Assembly: GCA_003550305.1 (NCBI GenBank)
Contig: QKYT01000228.1
Location: forward strand, 1 to 17,068
Source of the DNA: Glomus cerebriforme
Lineage: Eukaryota; Glomeromycota; Glomeromycetes; Glomerales; Glomeraceae
Direction of reading: 5' to 3'
DNA: 17,068 nt
Part shown: positions 7,993 through 16,437 of the stretch, in pieces
How positions within the stretch are numbered: the stretch's first letter is position 1
Layout of the letters: each line of letters begins with the position of its first letter
Translations under genes and position numbers: made by a program
Notes under the pieces: model-generated
The model's database searches: none
The model's input: the letters and a program-made list of their open reading frames with translations, nothing else
Told to the model about the DNA's origin: nothing

Positions 7993-8188
7993 TTTTTTTT
8001 CTAAGACAAGTTAAACGTATTTATTGTATATGGTATCAAATGACAAATATATTTTATAAATTACGTATATATTCTTTAAAAGAAAAATGTAACTTGTCGC
8101 GTCAGATTATCAGTTTGTAAAGGTGAAAATTAAAAACAAATTTCTCTTAACGCGAGCAACCCTTATGCTTTACCTCAAATCTGCTGAC
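7993..8188 (-). mobile_element. SINE-like retroposon, family A, copy 3
   Basis: This 196-bp minus-strand insertion has an 8-base T-run at 7993. A perfect 17-bp target duplication, AAATCTAATAATTATTA, lies at 7976-7992 and 8189-8205. Its 5' end, GTCAGCAGATTTGAGG, is the same nucleotide as in the copy at 6182-6389, which argues against random 5' truncation of a longer element. Compared with that copy it has lost CpG (GTAAAGCATAAGGG for GTAGAGCGTAAGGG), so it is probably older. The tail arms GACAAGTTA (8005-8013) and TAACTTGTC (8090-8098) are intact. Confidence 0.88.
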
Positions 8189-8205
8189 AAATCTAATAAT
8201 TATTA

Positions 8206-8429
8206 ATGAATAATAATTATATTTATATATTATAAATCATATGATATATTTAAAAAAAAATTCAGGTAATAATCACCTAGATGATGATTATCCAAGTGAT
8301 GATTATTCAGATGATGTTTATTAGCAATTTCCTTTATAATATATTAAAATTTGATGTGATTTGAATTATTAGTTATTAAAAAATTTAATGTTATAATAAT
8401 ACAAAATTAATACTTTAATATGAATTTTG
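8206..8429. other. AT-rich spacer with a short GAT-rich stretch
   Basis: Near 8271-8325 a run of GATGATGATTAT-like triplets reads as Asp/Tyr/Ser-rich in one frame before a stop. This looks like simple-sequence DNA related in style to 5643-6056. Otherwise featureless. Confidence 0.4.
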
Positions 8430-8640
8430 TAATTTATCGCCAGTATTACGTGATTCATAATTCCAGCCAGAATTAAATAATCTGCAATAAAATTGCCTTT
8501 TTAGGAATTTTGCATAACCTAAAATTTTAATTTTCAAGAAAAACAAAATTGCCTTTTTTTGATTGTATAATATTACCTAAAATCCAAATAAGGATATTTT
8601 GACCAGCGTTATAAAATTTGGGTAAAATTAAATATGTGAT
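8430..8640 (-). mobile_element. probable decayed relative of the Mutator-like element
   Basis: ATTACGTGATT...GCCAGAATTA...AATCT at about 8446-8482 matches the reverse complement of the 13140-13190 interior of the 12867-13451 element (ATCACGTGATT, GGCCAGAATTA, AAATCT). Further weak matches follow (TTGATTGTATAATATTACC). Inside, AAAATTGCCTTTTT occurs twice (from about 8490 and 8547), followed each time by ACCTAAAAT, so a ~56-bp segment is duplicated. No ends or target duplication were identified. Confidence 0.35.
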
Positions 8641-8940
8641 GAATAACATGTGACAAATAGTGTCAAAAATGATATTTATAATCTTTATTAAGATTTTAAG
8701 TAAATTTGTAGAGCAGGTAAAAATTATTTATAATTATAATTTTAGAGGCTATATAAAACTTATATTAAGTTTTATTTTTAAAAAATTTTTTTTTGTCAAA
8801 AATTATATTATTCTTTTTTTTTAGAAATGATCAGTAAATGATCAGCATAATATTATTTTTATATATTCAGAAGGATAAGAAATCACTTAGGTGAGAAATA
8901 AATTTTTTCTTTTTTTTTATATTATTTGTAGAGTTTTGAA
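8641..8940. other. AT-rich spacer
   Basis: No gene or clear repeat, only A/T homopolymer runs and a few isolated words. Confidence 0.5.
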
Positions 8941-8974
8941 TAGTTTCAGATCGAATCAGAAATTAAAATATAAT

Positions 8975-10020
8975 TGGTCAAAATTTTAGTTTAGTTTATT
9001 TAGTTTTTGTATCAAATTAGTTTAAATTAATTTAGATTTAATCTGAAATTTTCAAAAAATACAAAATCAGAATTACTTGTCATTTAGTAATCCAATAAAT
9101 ATGAAATTTAGCTTATTCATTCATTTTATTAAGACATATTAAATAGTAATTAAATCAAGTTTCTAATATCAATATATCCTTTATTATTAGTAAATAATTT
9201 ATTTAATTTATTATTGATTATCTAATAATTTATTTATGCTAAAGATATGATTTTACTACTATTTGATGTACACTTCCTGGTCAAAAGTATCCAACCACCC
9301 TAAAAATTAAAAAAAAAATAGGATTTTAATAAAATTTTATGTTTATTTTAAATTTGAGATGTAAAAAACTATTTAGAAGTGATTTTTCACTTAATTGATA
9401 GTAAAATACTGCAGAAATATTTAATTTTAAAATGAAAAAATTTTTGAGAACAGTTATAGTAAAATAAATATTAAAAATTGATTCTTTAACTAAAGAATAA
9501 CTTATGTTTCAAATATCAAAAGAATTGAATCAGCAGTTATTGAGAAATTATTACTTAAAAATGATGGATTTTTGCAAATTTCATATGTAAACCATTATTT
9601 TTACTGAATTTTAATGATTTTCAAAAGCAGATTTCTCAATAACTATTAATCTAATCTTTCTGATTTTTGAAATATAAGGTATGATATTTTTTAGTTAATC
9701 TAATCTTGACATTTATTTTACTGTAGTACTTCTGATTAAAAAGATAAAATTTTTCACATTTTTTAAATTAAATATTTATACAGAATTTTATTACTATTTA
9801 AGTAAAAAAAACTTCTTAATTGTTTTTAATACTTCATACTTTAAAATAAATGTAAAATTTTTATTAAAAAATTCAATTTCTTAATTAATTTTTAATTTGA
9901 GTGGTTAGATACTTTTGACCGAAGAATGTATCTTGATGAGATGAATTAAATAAGTTAAGTTTTTATTTATTGGATTATTAAATGGTAAAAAATAATGAAA
10001 TAAATATTATAAAAGTATTT
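8975..10020 (+). mobile_element. AT-rich inverted-repeat element, copy A (carries a nested MITE)
   Basis: The left part (to 9268) includes CATTTAGTAATCCAATAAAT at about 9081. The right part (from 9931) ends with TTTATTGGATTATTAAATGG, which is largely its reverse complement. Removing 9271-9928 and one TA restores a sequence collinear with the copy at 13680-13990 read on the opposite strand, and with the arm at 13561-13650. Outer limits are unclear, because similarity extends left toward 8975 and right toward 10020. There is no coding capacity. Confidence 0.6.
9271..9928. mobile_element. Tc1/mariner-type MITE, 658 bp, palindromic
   Basis: The ends are inverted repeats: CACTTCCTGGTCAAAAGTAT at 9271 against, read from the right end, CATTCTTCGGTCAAAAGTAT. 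Both continue into C-(C/T)-AACCAC. A TA dinucleotide lies on each side (9269-9270, 9929-9930), the target duplication of Tc1/mariner elements, and the GGTCAAAAGTAT core is typical of Tc1-like ends. Similarity between the halves persists nearly to the middle (about 9580), with landmarks such as AATATTTAATTT and GTTATTGAGAAAT in both arms, so the whole element could fold into one long imperfect hairpin. It encodes nothing and would need a transposase in trans. Confidence 0.85.
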
Positions 10021-10149
10021 TAAAATTTTTTAATACTTAAAATTTTCAAAAACAGTGACAAATTATATTTTTTTAATTTAAAGAATATATTTGTGATTTA
10101 TATAATATATTTGTCTAATTAATATAATAAATATGATTAATTTGTTAAA
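10021..10149. other. AT-rich spacer
   Basis: Low-complexity A/T between two inverted-repeat elements. TTGTCTAATTAATATAATAA and TTAATTTGTTAAAAAAATT near 10112-10157 recall the SINE tail end but are too short and diverged to call. Confidence 0.35.
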
Positions 10150-10345
10150 AAAATTTTACAGTAATTTAATAAATATAAACTTTAGCTTATTCAATTTATC
10201 TTATCAAAATACATCGAATGATGATTAAATTAAGTCTTTAGCATCAATATATCCTTTGCTATCATCAGGAAATTTTTTCAGAGAATATATAGCGATATAT
10301 ATCTCTTCATCGTTATTTATCACATTAATTATAATATGTGATATA
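10150..10345 (+). mobile_element. AT-rich inverted-repeat element, copy D (left half)
   Basis: It begins AGTAATTTAATAAATATAAA, matching the left arm of copy A. It passes ATCAATATATCCTTTGCTAT and then carries interior sequence (TCAGGAAATTTTTT at 10265-10278, TATATATCTCT at 10296-10306, TTATTTATC) found inverted around the Mutator-like insertion at 12841-13493. It is therefore the unoccupied counterpart of that insertion site. Confidence 0.6.
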
Positions 10346-10379
10346 TATTGATAATAATCGCACTCATTGAGTGAATTTG

Positions 10380-10620
10380 ATATGGATAAATAGTGATAAA
10401 ATATCAGATTTTAACTTAAACGATAAATATCAATAAATATTTAAATAATAAATATCAAATTTGATAAATACCAATAAATATGCTAATGATAAATAACTTG
10501 AATGATAAGAAATACAAATAATAAAAATCAAAATTTAATCAATATGATAAATATAATATTTTATAAAGGATAAATAATTCTTTGCATTTATTTTATTATA
10601 TAAAATATTATATAAAATAA
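10380..10620. repeat. GATAAATA-type low-complexity repeats
   Basis: Words of the form GATAAATA(T/C)CAATAAATAT recur irregularly through this stretch. It is simple-sequence DNA without gene content. Confidence 0.5.
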
Positions 10621-10633
10621 TGTAAAACTAAAC

Positions 10634-10800
10634 NAAACAAACTAAATNAAAAAAATGTAGNNATAAAAATAAGAAAAAAATGTTAAGCAATAAAAATAAA
10701 AAATGTAGTGATAAAATAAGAAAAAAACGTTAAGTAATAAAATAAAAAAAAATGTTAAGCGATAAGTGATAAAAATAAGAAAAAACATAAAAATAAAAAA
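10634..10800. repeat. short A-rich tandem repeat with unresolved bases
   Basis: Two alternating ~25-bp unit types occur (AAAAATGTAGTGATAAAATAAG and AAAAAACGTTAAGTAATAAAA). The N positions 10634, 10648 and 10661-10662 lie here. The N bases suggest a consensus ambiguity, possibly from variation between repeat copies. A reverse-strand Phe/Ile-rich frame across it is an artefact of composition. Confidence 0.6.
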
Positions 10801-10801
10801 A

Positions 10802-12060
10802 ATAAAGTTTCGTAACAAAATGAACATTATGAAACCTATGTTTCCAATTCCAATTCACAGAAGTAAATTACAAAACAGAAGATTAGAACATTTCTAATAA
10901 AGAAAGAAAAAATAAAAAAATGAAGTTTCATTATAAAACTTATATTCTGAAAAGAAAGTTTTGAAGTTACAACTTTGAAACTTACCAGATTTCCAAGCTG
11001 AAATCAAAAAAAGCCAATTCTATAAAAAAATGAAAAAATAGAAATGTTAATACTATTTTTACTAACAATTCTTTAAGTAAATGAATTTCATGAAGAAACT
11101 TTCATATCTGAAATGAAATCCAAGAATTTACAAGAAGAAAAAAGAAGAAACATTAAAAATATTTCTATTTAAAAAAAAATAAAAAAAAAGAATGGTAAGT
11201 TTCCTAATTTCAAGTGCCTAAACTGAAGGAGAATTTACAAGAAAGAAAAAGAACTGTTAAAAAATATTTCTAAAAAAAAAAAAAAAAATGGCAAGTTTTA
11301 TGAAGAAACTTACTGTTCCCCAATTTTATATACTAACCTGAAAGCCAAGAGAACTTACAAAAGAAAAAAAAAAAATGTTAGAAATGTTTCTAATAAAGAA
11401 AACAAAAAAAATACAATAAGTTTCCTAAAGAAACTTAAAAAACTTATCATTTCTGATTTCAGTATCAAACCAAAAGTACAGAGAATCTACAAGAAAAGAA
11501 AGAAACATTAGAAATGTTTCTTTATAAAAAATTAAAAAAAAATGGTAAGTTTTGCAAAGAAACTTACCGGTTCTTACTTTCCAGTATCAGACTGAAAATT
11601 AAGAGACCTACAAAAAAAAAAAAAGAAATATTAGAAATGTTTCTTTATAAAAAATTGAAAAAAATGGTAAATTTTCAAAGAAATTTGAGAAACTTACCGT
11701 TTTTAATTCCAGTATTGAACCAAAAATATAGAGAAGCTACAAGAAAAGAAAGAAAAAATGTTAGAAATGTTTTTTAAAAAAAATGAAAAAAATGATAAGT
11801 TTTACGAAGAAACTTACCATTGCTGATTCCAATATTAAATTGAAAGTATAAAGAACCTATAAGAAAAAAAAGAAACATTAATAAGCATTTCTAAAAAAAA
11901 ACAAAAAAAATAGTAAGTTTCACAAAGAAACTTACCAGTTTTCACTTTTTAGTATCAGACCAAAAACTGAGAGACTTATAAAAGAAAAAAGAAGAAATGT
12001 TAAAAATGTTTCTTTAAAAAAAATTAAAAAAAATGGTAAGTTTTGCGAAAAAACTTATGG
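10802..12060. repeat. ~120-bp satellite array, about ten units, two potential hairpins per unit
   Basis: The anchor TTAGAAATG or a variant recurs at 10883, 11047, 11153, 11257, 11378, 11509, 11631, 11761, 11878 and 12000. Steps are 117-131 bp in the right half and more irregular on the left. Each unit holds GGTAAGTTT...GAAACTTACC, then TTCCAGTATCA(G/A)AC, ACAAGAAAAGAAAG and AGAAACATTAGAAATGTTTC. AGAAACATT/AATGTTTCT (11501-11509 with 11513-11521) is a perfect 9-bp hairpin. GGTAAGTTT/AAACTTACC (11544-11552 with 11560-11568) is another. The array is eroded at its left edge. A plus-strand 87-codon frame at 11514-11777 is only two satellite units read through in phase. Confidence 0.85.
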
Positions 12061-12439
12061 TAATTAAAAGTTGCTGGTTTAAGGTTTAAATGAATAACTA
12101 AAATAAACTGCAGCTGCAGCTACAATTTAATTGATAAGTGTGGTATGCAGTTATTTTTTTTTAAAACTAAATTGCAATTTATATCATGTGATATATGTGA
12201 TATAAAAAAAGTATATAATGAGCCTTTTTTTATTTTTTTTTTCTTTTTCAATTTCAATTTTTTTTTCAATAATCTTGCAAAAAGCCCTTCTCTATGGATG
12301 GATAGAGATCATTAGTACCTACAGGAAAAGAGCCATTATTGCTTCCTCTACCTATTCATAGTAACAAAAAAAGGAAGTATTAGTAGTAAAATATTAAGAA
12401 AAGTGAAAATTGAAATTTTCTGAAACTAATCAGATGATT
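12061..12439. other. unassigned spacer after the satellite
   Basis: No gene. It contains the palindrome CTGCAGCTGCAG (about 12108-12119) and a pyrimidine run (12222-12270). A less AT-rich patch at 12280-12350 includes the hairpin CTCTAT-GGATGG-ATAGAG (about 12291-12308). I cannot assign the patch to a tRNA or other RNA. Confidence 0.35.
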
Positions 12440-12495
12440 TTGGCTCGCATTATTTTTGACTTTAGCTAGAATTATGTTTAATATTGGCCAATATA
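12440..12495 (+). mobile_element. short relic resembling the Mutator-like element interior
   Basis: GGCTCGCATTAT and, 22 bp on, AGCTAGAATTAT match GGCCGGCATTAT and AGCCGGAATTAT at 12978-13014 in the same order and orientation. About 50 bp is recognisable. It is a fragment or chance remnant with no ends visible. Confidence 0.3.
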
Positions 12496-12855
12496 ATAAT
12501 CCAGATTTCAATTTTAAAGATTTTAATAAATTTTAATAAAATTTTAATTATAATTTATAAAAAAAATATTTTTTAATATATTTATTAGATAAGTAAATTT
12601 AAAATAAATAAAATTAGAATTATATAATAACTATTTATTATAACTATTTATAATATGTTTAACAACTATTGGTATAGAAAAACGCATATGATAACTGCAT
12701 GTATTGATAAACTCCAGTATACAGGTGTTTTACAATGTGTTAAACAACTGATGATAGTATTGATCAATGTGTTTTTTGGTGTATATCAACATTTTCAAAA
12801 CTTTCTGATGGAATGCATTGATTATCGATATTTTTATCATGATAAATAATGATAA
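12496..12855. other. spacer with one unassigned short open frame
   Basis: AT-rich at first, then a slightly more balanced 12655-12850. A 64-codon plus-strand frame opens at 12655 (MFNNYWYRKTHMITAC...) and stops at 12847, but it has no recognisable domain, splice context or promoter. The last ~15 bp (12841-12855) belong to the inverted-repeat element interrupted by the insertion at 12867. Confidence 0.35.
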
Positions 12856-12866
12856 AGAGATATATA

Positions 12867-13451
12867 AACCTGGCTCCGAAACTGAAATATTTCAGATTTG
12901 CCGAAATTCTGAAACTGAAATCTGAAGTATTTTTGAAATCTGAAATTCCGAAATGCCGAAATGCCGATATTCTAATTGGCCGGCATTATGGAAATTTCAG
13001 CCGGAATTATTAAATTTTTTATGTTACACAATTGGCGAAAACGATTTTTACCAAATTTGATTTTTTGTGGAATGGTATCGCCAAAAAAGGAAATGATCTA
13101 CACGTGAGCTTAATCCGACAATTTTTCGGCATTTCGGCCTGATTTTAGATTTAGTAATTCTGGCCGATAATAATCACGTGATTTTTACCGTTTGCTAATT
13201 ATTTAATATAAATAAAAACTTTAGCAATAAATATCTCGGCAACCAGTGATCACAGAAAGATGATCTTATTACCATTAGACTCGCCTAATTGAGAGGAATC
13301 CAATGAATTATAAATCATCTTTCTAGAATTAATAAATGTTAAGATAAAATTTTTATTATTTTAGCCAATCAGAATTTCAGAATAATTTCAGATTTCGGTT
13401 TCAGAATTTTAGATTTCGGATTTTGGGTAAATCAATTTCGAAGCTATCCTT
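12867..13451. mobile_element. Mutator-like non-autonomous element, 585 bp
   Basis: An exact 11-bp target duplication, AGAGATATATA, lies at 12856-12866 and 13452-13462. The terminal inverted repeats start AACCTGGCTCCGAAACTGA on the left and AAGGATAGCTTCGAAATTGA read from the right. They include a block matching at 20 of 21 positions (ATTCTGAAAC-(T/C)-GAAATCTGAA) and extend 60 bp or more. Long terminal repeats with a 9-11-bp duplication point to the Mutator (MULE) superfamily. The interior is CCGAAA/TTTCGG-rich, has the 12-bp palindrome AATCACGTGATT (13172-13183) and another CACGTG near 13101, and has no gene. A related unoccupied site is present at 10262-10321. Confidence 0.82.
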
Positions 13452-13650
13452 AGAGATATATATTATTATATATCACCCAAAAAAATTTCCTGACAATTGG
13501 AGAATAATTTATTTAATTTAATATCAATTATCTAACAAATTATTTATTCTAGAGATTATAATTTTATTATCATCTAATACATCTTATTATAGTAAATCTA
13601 ATGAGCTAAATTTTATATTTATTGGATTATTGGATGATAAAAAATGATAA
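13452..13650 (+). mobile_element. AT-rich inverted-repeat element, copy C (right part)
   Basis: It continues the element broken by the insertion at 12867, with its left remainder around 12841-12866. It carries AAAAAATTTCCTGA (13480-13493), then AATAATTTATTTAATTT and TATCTAACAAATTATTTATT as in copies A and B. It ends with an arm (13561-13630) closing in TTTATTGGATTATTGGATG. Confidence 0.6.
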
Positions 13651-13781
13651 AATGAATATTATATTAACTAAAATTTGTAAAAAATGCAAAATTTGAAAAT
13701 TCTTTTTATTTAGTAATCCATAAATATGAAATTTAGCTCATTAGATTTATTATAATAAGATGTATTAAATAATAATAAAAT
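13561..13781. repeat. ~70-bp inverted repeat formed by facing copies C and B
   Basis: The arm 13561-13630 is a near-exact reverse complement of 13711-13781 (for example AATCTAATGAGCTAAATTT against AAATTTAGCTCATTAGATT) around an ~80-bp loop. It arises because the right arm of copy C faces the left arm of copy B. Confidence 0.8.
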
Positions 13782-13990
13782 CATATTTCTAAAATAAATA
13801 GTTTATTAAATAATTGATAATAAATTAAATAAATTATTTACTGATAGTAAAAAATATATTGATATTAAAACTTAATTTAACTACCATTTAATGTATTTTG
13901 ATAAAACAAATTGAATGAGTTAAATTTTATATTTATTGAATTATTGAATGGTAAATAATTTTAAATTTTGTATTTTTAAAAATTTTAGAT
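13680..13990 (-). mobile_element. AT-rich inverted-repeat element, copy B
   Basis: Read on the minus strand it follows copy A: AATATCAATATA, then ATCAGTAAATAATTTATTTA, then TTATTTAATAAACTATTTAT. Ends are TTTAGTAATCC (about 13710) and GAATTATTGAATGG (about 13946), approximate reverse complements. ATGTATTTTGAT at 13891-13902 contains the single TA that corresponds to the MITE insertion point in copy A. Similarity between the outer flanks suggests the true terminal repeats are longer than these limits. Confidence 0.55.
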
Positions 13991-14812
13991 CAAATTTGAA
14001 TTGAATCAGTATTTTCAGTTCAGTTTCTATTTAGATTTCAGTTTTTTTTTAGTTTGTATTAAAATCTGAATTGAACTAATCTATTTAAAATACTAATTAT
14101 TATAATAATTAGTTAATAATCTATTATGACAAATTTTTTTTATTCTTTTTTAACATATTTTTTAAGATTATATAATATTATTTAACTATTTTATTAATTA
14201 ATTTATATATTAATTAATTTGAATTTAAGTTTTTATTTTTAAAGTTATTACAAAAAGAGATATAAATTAATAATAACTTTTTTTTGTAAATATACTAAAT
14301 AGAAAATAAATGAATGCATTTTATATATTTATTTTGTAAACAAATATATATTTTTTTCTTTTTTATTTAAACTAATTTTATGTTTCAGATAGCAACTTTT
14401 TTCAAACATATTGTATATACATAAATAAAAGAGATGGTTATATTTAAAGAGATCTTATAATTGTAAGTTTAATCTCTCAAATATTATATTACTATGTAAT
14501 AGATTATATTTAATCTTAAAAAATAAAAGGGTATATTTAATTTAATAGTAATTTATAATTAAATTTTACTTATTCTTATTAATAAAGTTAATATTAATTT
14601 TATTAAATTAAAAAAAATATTTAAATCAAAAATTTTGAAAATTAAAAAAAAAAATTTATATAATAATAATTATTACTAATGATATTTAATAATTTTTAAA
14701 TTTCAAATTTTGATTTTTTTAATTTTTTTTGATTGATCAATAAAAATACTTTACTATATTATAAAAAATAAAAATATAGGAGGTAATTTTTTCTCATAAT
14801 TTCAAAGGCAGA
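13991..14812. other. AT-rich spacer
   Basis: A 13995-14095 stretch with TTCAGTTCAGTTTCTATTTA and AATCTGAATTGAAC resembles the sequence left of copy A (8940-9060) in inverted orientation, so it may be the outer part of copy B. From 14100 to 14812 I see only A/T runs with stops in every frame. Confidence 0.45.
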
Positions 14813-15872
14813 AGATAGGAGAATACTGGAAATTTTGATAGATAGCTAATCATCTGTTGGTAATTGGTTTCCTTATTGTAATATATTCTTTAGATTTTAG
14901 TTTTACAGTGATGATCCTTTATTTAGGCCCCTAAGGTGATGTCATATTAGTAGTTATTAGAAAAATCAAAAAAAATTTATAAGATATGAAAGGCATGGGT
15001 GCTAGGCCGAATTGAATTAATATGAAAAATTGATTTGAAGAATGGGAACAAGACTGTATTTCTTTTGCAGTAGGTATATCAAGGATGAAGATTCTTAAAA
15101 AGGAATGGAAGGTCTAATGATAATTTTATATAAGTAGTTGACTTAATTCTAGGAATTGGCTTATTTTGAGAGAAATCCTATCAGAATAGTAATCAACTGG
15201 CATAGGTTCAGTTGGTATGGTAAGGGTAAGATATTAAATAATAGTCTTCAGATGAGACAGTATAAGCAGTTGACTCGATTTATCTGAAGTATCTGTTAGA
15301 GTAATTTAATACTGATTCTGGTAAAGTAGAGAAGGTATTTTAGATTTTTTTTTTTCTTATATTTTTTAGTATTAGTTCTTTTAGATAGTCCTTTCTTCCT
15401 AGAGGTTTGTACTAGTAACCAGCTTTTTTAAATCTTCTTAAAATATTTTGTACTAGATTGAAAACCTAAGTATTCTTAAGTTCGATATTCTTTGTCCTGA
15501 AGATTGGCGCTAGCATCTGGTTTCTTTAAACTCATTAATGTTTCATGTTAATTTAAAGATCTATGTGTATTGAGGGAAAATTCAGGTGAACTAGATAAAG
15601 AGTATTCATTTAAAAGGAGATTTGGGAAGATTGGTTGAAAGGATTATTTTTTAGTTCTAGTATTGGATTATGGGAAAGAATTAAAGCATAATATTATTTA
15701 AGGTAGGTCTTGTTTCAGTTTTACTCTAAGGACTCATATTACATAAATGTGGTAAGCAACGTATTTTCACATTAGAGTGGAGAGTAAATCTATGAATATA
15801 TAATCTTTATAAGTAGACTGACTATGTATACTGTTTTACCAAATAAATAAAGAGTATTTATACCATTTTGCC
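14813..15872 (+). repeat. long direct repeat, first copy (class unknown, possibly an LTR)
   Basis: From AGATAGGAGAATACTGG the sequence is collinear with 16438 onward. Shared landmarks: GATAGCT(A/G)ATCAT, GTAATTGGTTT(C/T)CTTATT, AGTG(A/G)TGATC, CCT(A/T)AAGGTGA, and TAGGAATTGGC(T/C)TATT at 15150 versus 16754. It is C-poor on the plus strand and lacks long open frames. It closes near AATAAATAAAGAG (15842) and an A-run (15872), like a transcript 3' end. An LTR or a LINE/SINE-type remnant are both possible. Confidence 0.5.
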
Positions 15873-16437
15873 TTTAAAAAAAAAAATTATTTTTCCATAA
15901 TTTTCTGATTGTTTTTTTAAAAAAATAAAAACACAACTTTAAAGCTTTTTTAAATAACAGAAAGCTTCAAAAATCTAAGTAAAGATGCTTACTTCTATTT
16001 TTATTTTATATATAACTTTATTGGTTTAAATTATTTACTTTAATTTTTTATGAACCCACAACTTTTTACTTTTTCTTTATAACAGCTTATTCTCTTTTAT
16101 ACTAGTACATTTGATCACTTTAAGTTCTCAGAGAGAATGTCTTTACTTTAGCCATTAGACAAGTAGAGTTAAAAGAAGTCAAGATCAAAAAGGGTTTGTA
16201 AGAAAGATTACAACTTTACTTACTTTAGATTTTTGAACATAGAAGGTGAAAGAAAAGTAAAAGAAAAAAGGCTTTTTTAAAGAGTACTAGTTTAATGTTA
16301 TAATTCCTTTATTAAATTTAAATATCATTTTTTTGGATCTTTTGGATTAGTATTTAAATACTATCTTACAGATTTCTATAGTTTTTAATTTATTTTTACT
16401 TTTGAAAAATCTTTCAAAAATTATTATTTACAAATAA
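15873..16437. other. AT-rich interval between the two direct repeats
   Basis: About 565 bp with no open frame of note. It includes GACAAGTAGAGTTAAAAG near 16159 and an A/G-rich patch (16240-16275). It is too short to hold a retrotransposon coding region, so if the repeats are LTRs the element is non-autonomous. Confidence 0.4.

Noticed and set aside
10642..10827. Reverse-strand Phe/Ile-rich frame across the N bases
   Set aside because: It covers an A-rich tandem repeat with ambiguous bases and has no plausible protein.
11514..11777. Lys-rich 87-codon frame with an internal repeat
   Set aside because: It is two satellite units read through because this pair happens to stay in phase.
10802..12060. 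Intron-like GTAAGT...TTCCAG signals in each satellite unit
   Set aside because: Only two or three units keep both signals and the interval is about 40 nt; the GTAAGT is one arm of the hairpin.
12280..12350. Less AT-rich patch with a small hairpin as a possible tRNA
   Set aside because: No cloverleaf, T-arm consensus or acceptor stem can be drawn.
12655..12849. 64-codon open frame of fairly normal composition
   Set aside because: No motif, no homologous family recognised and no splice or promoter context; length is unremarkable for AT-rich DNA with this local composition.
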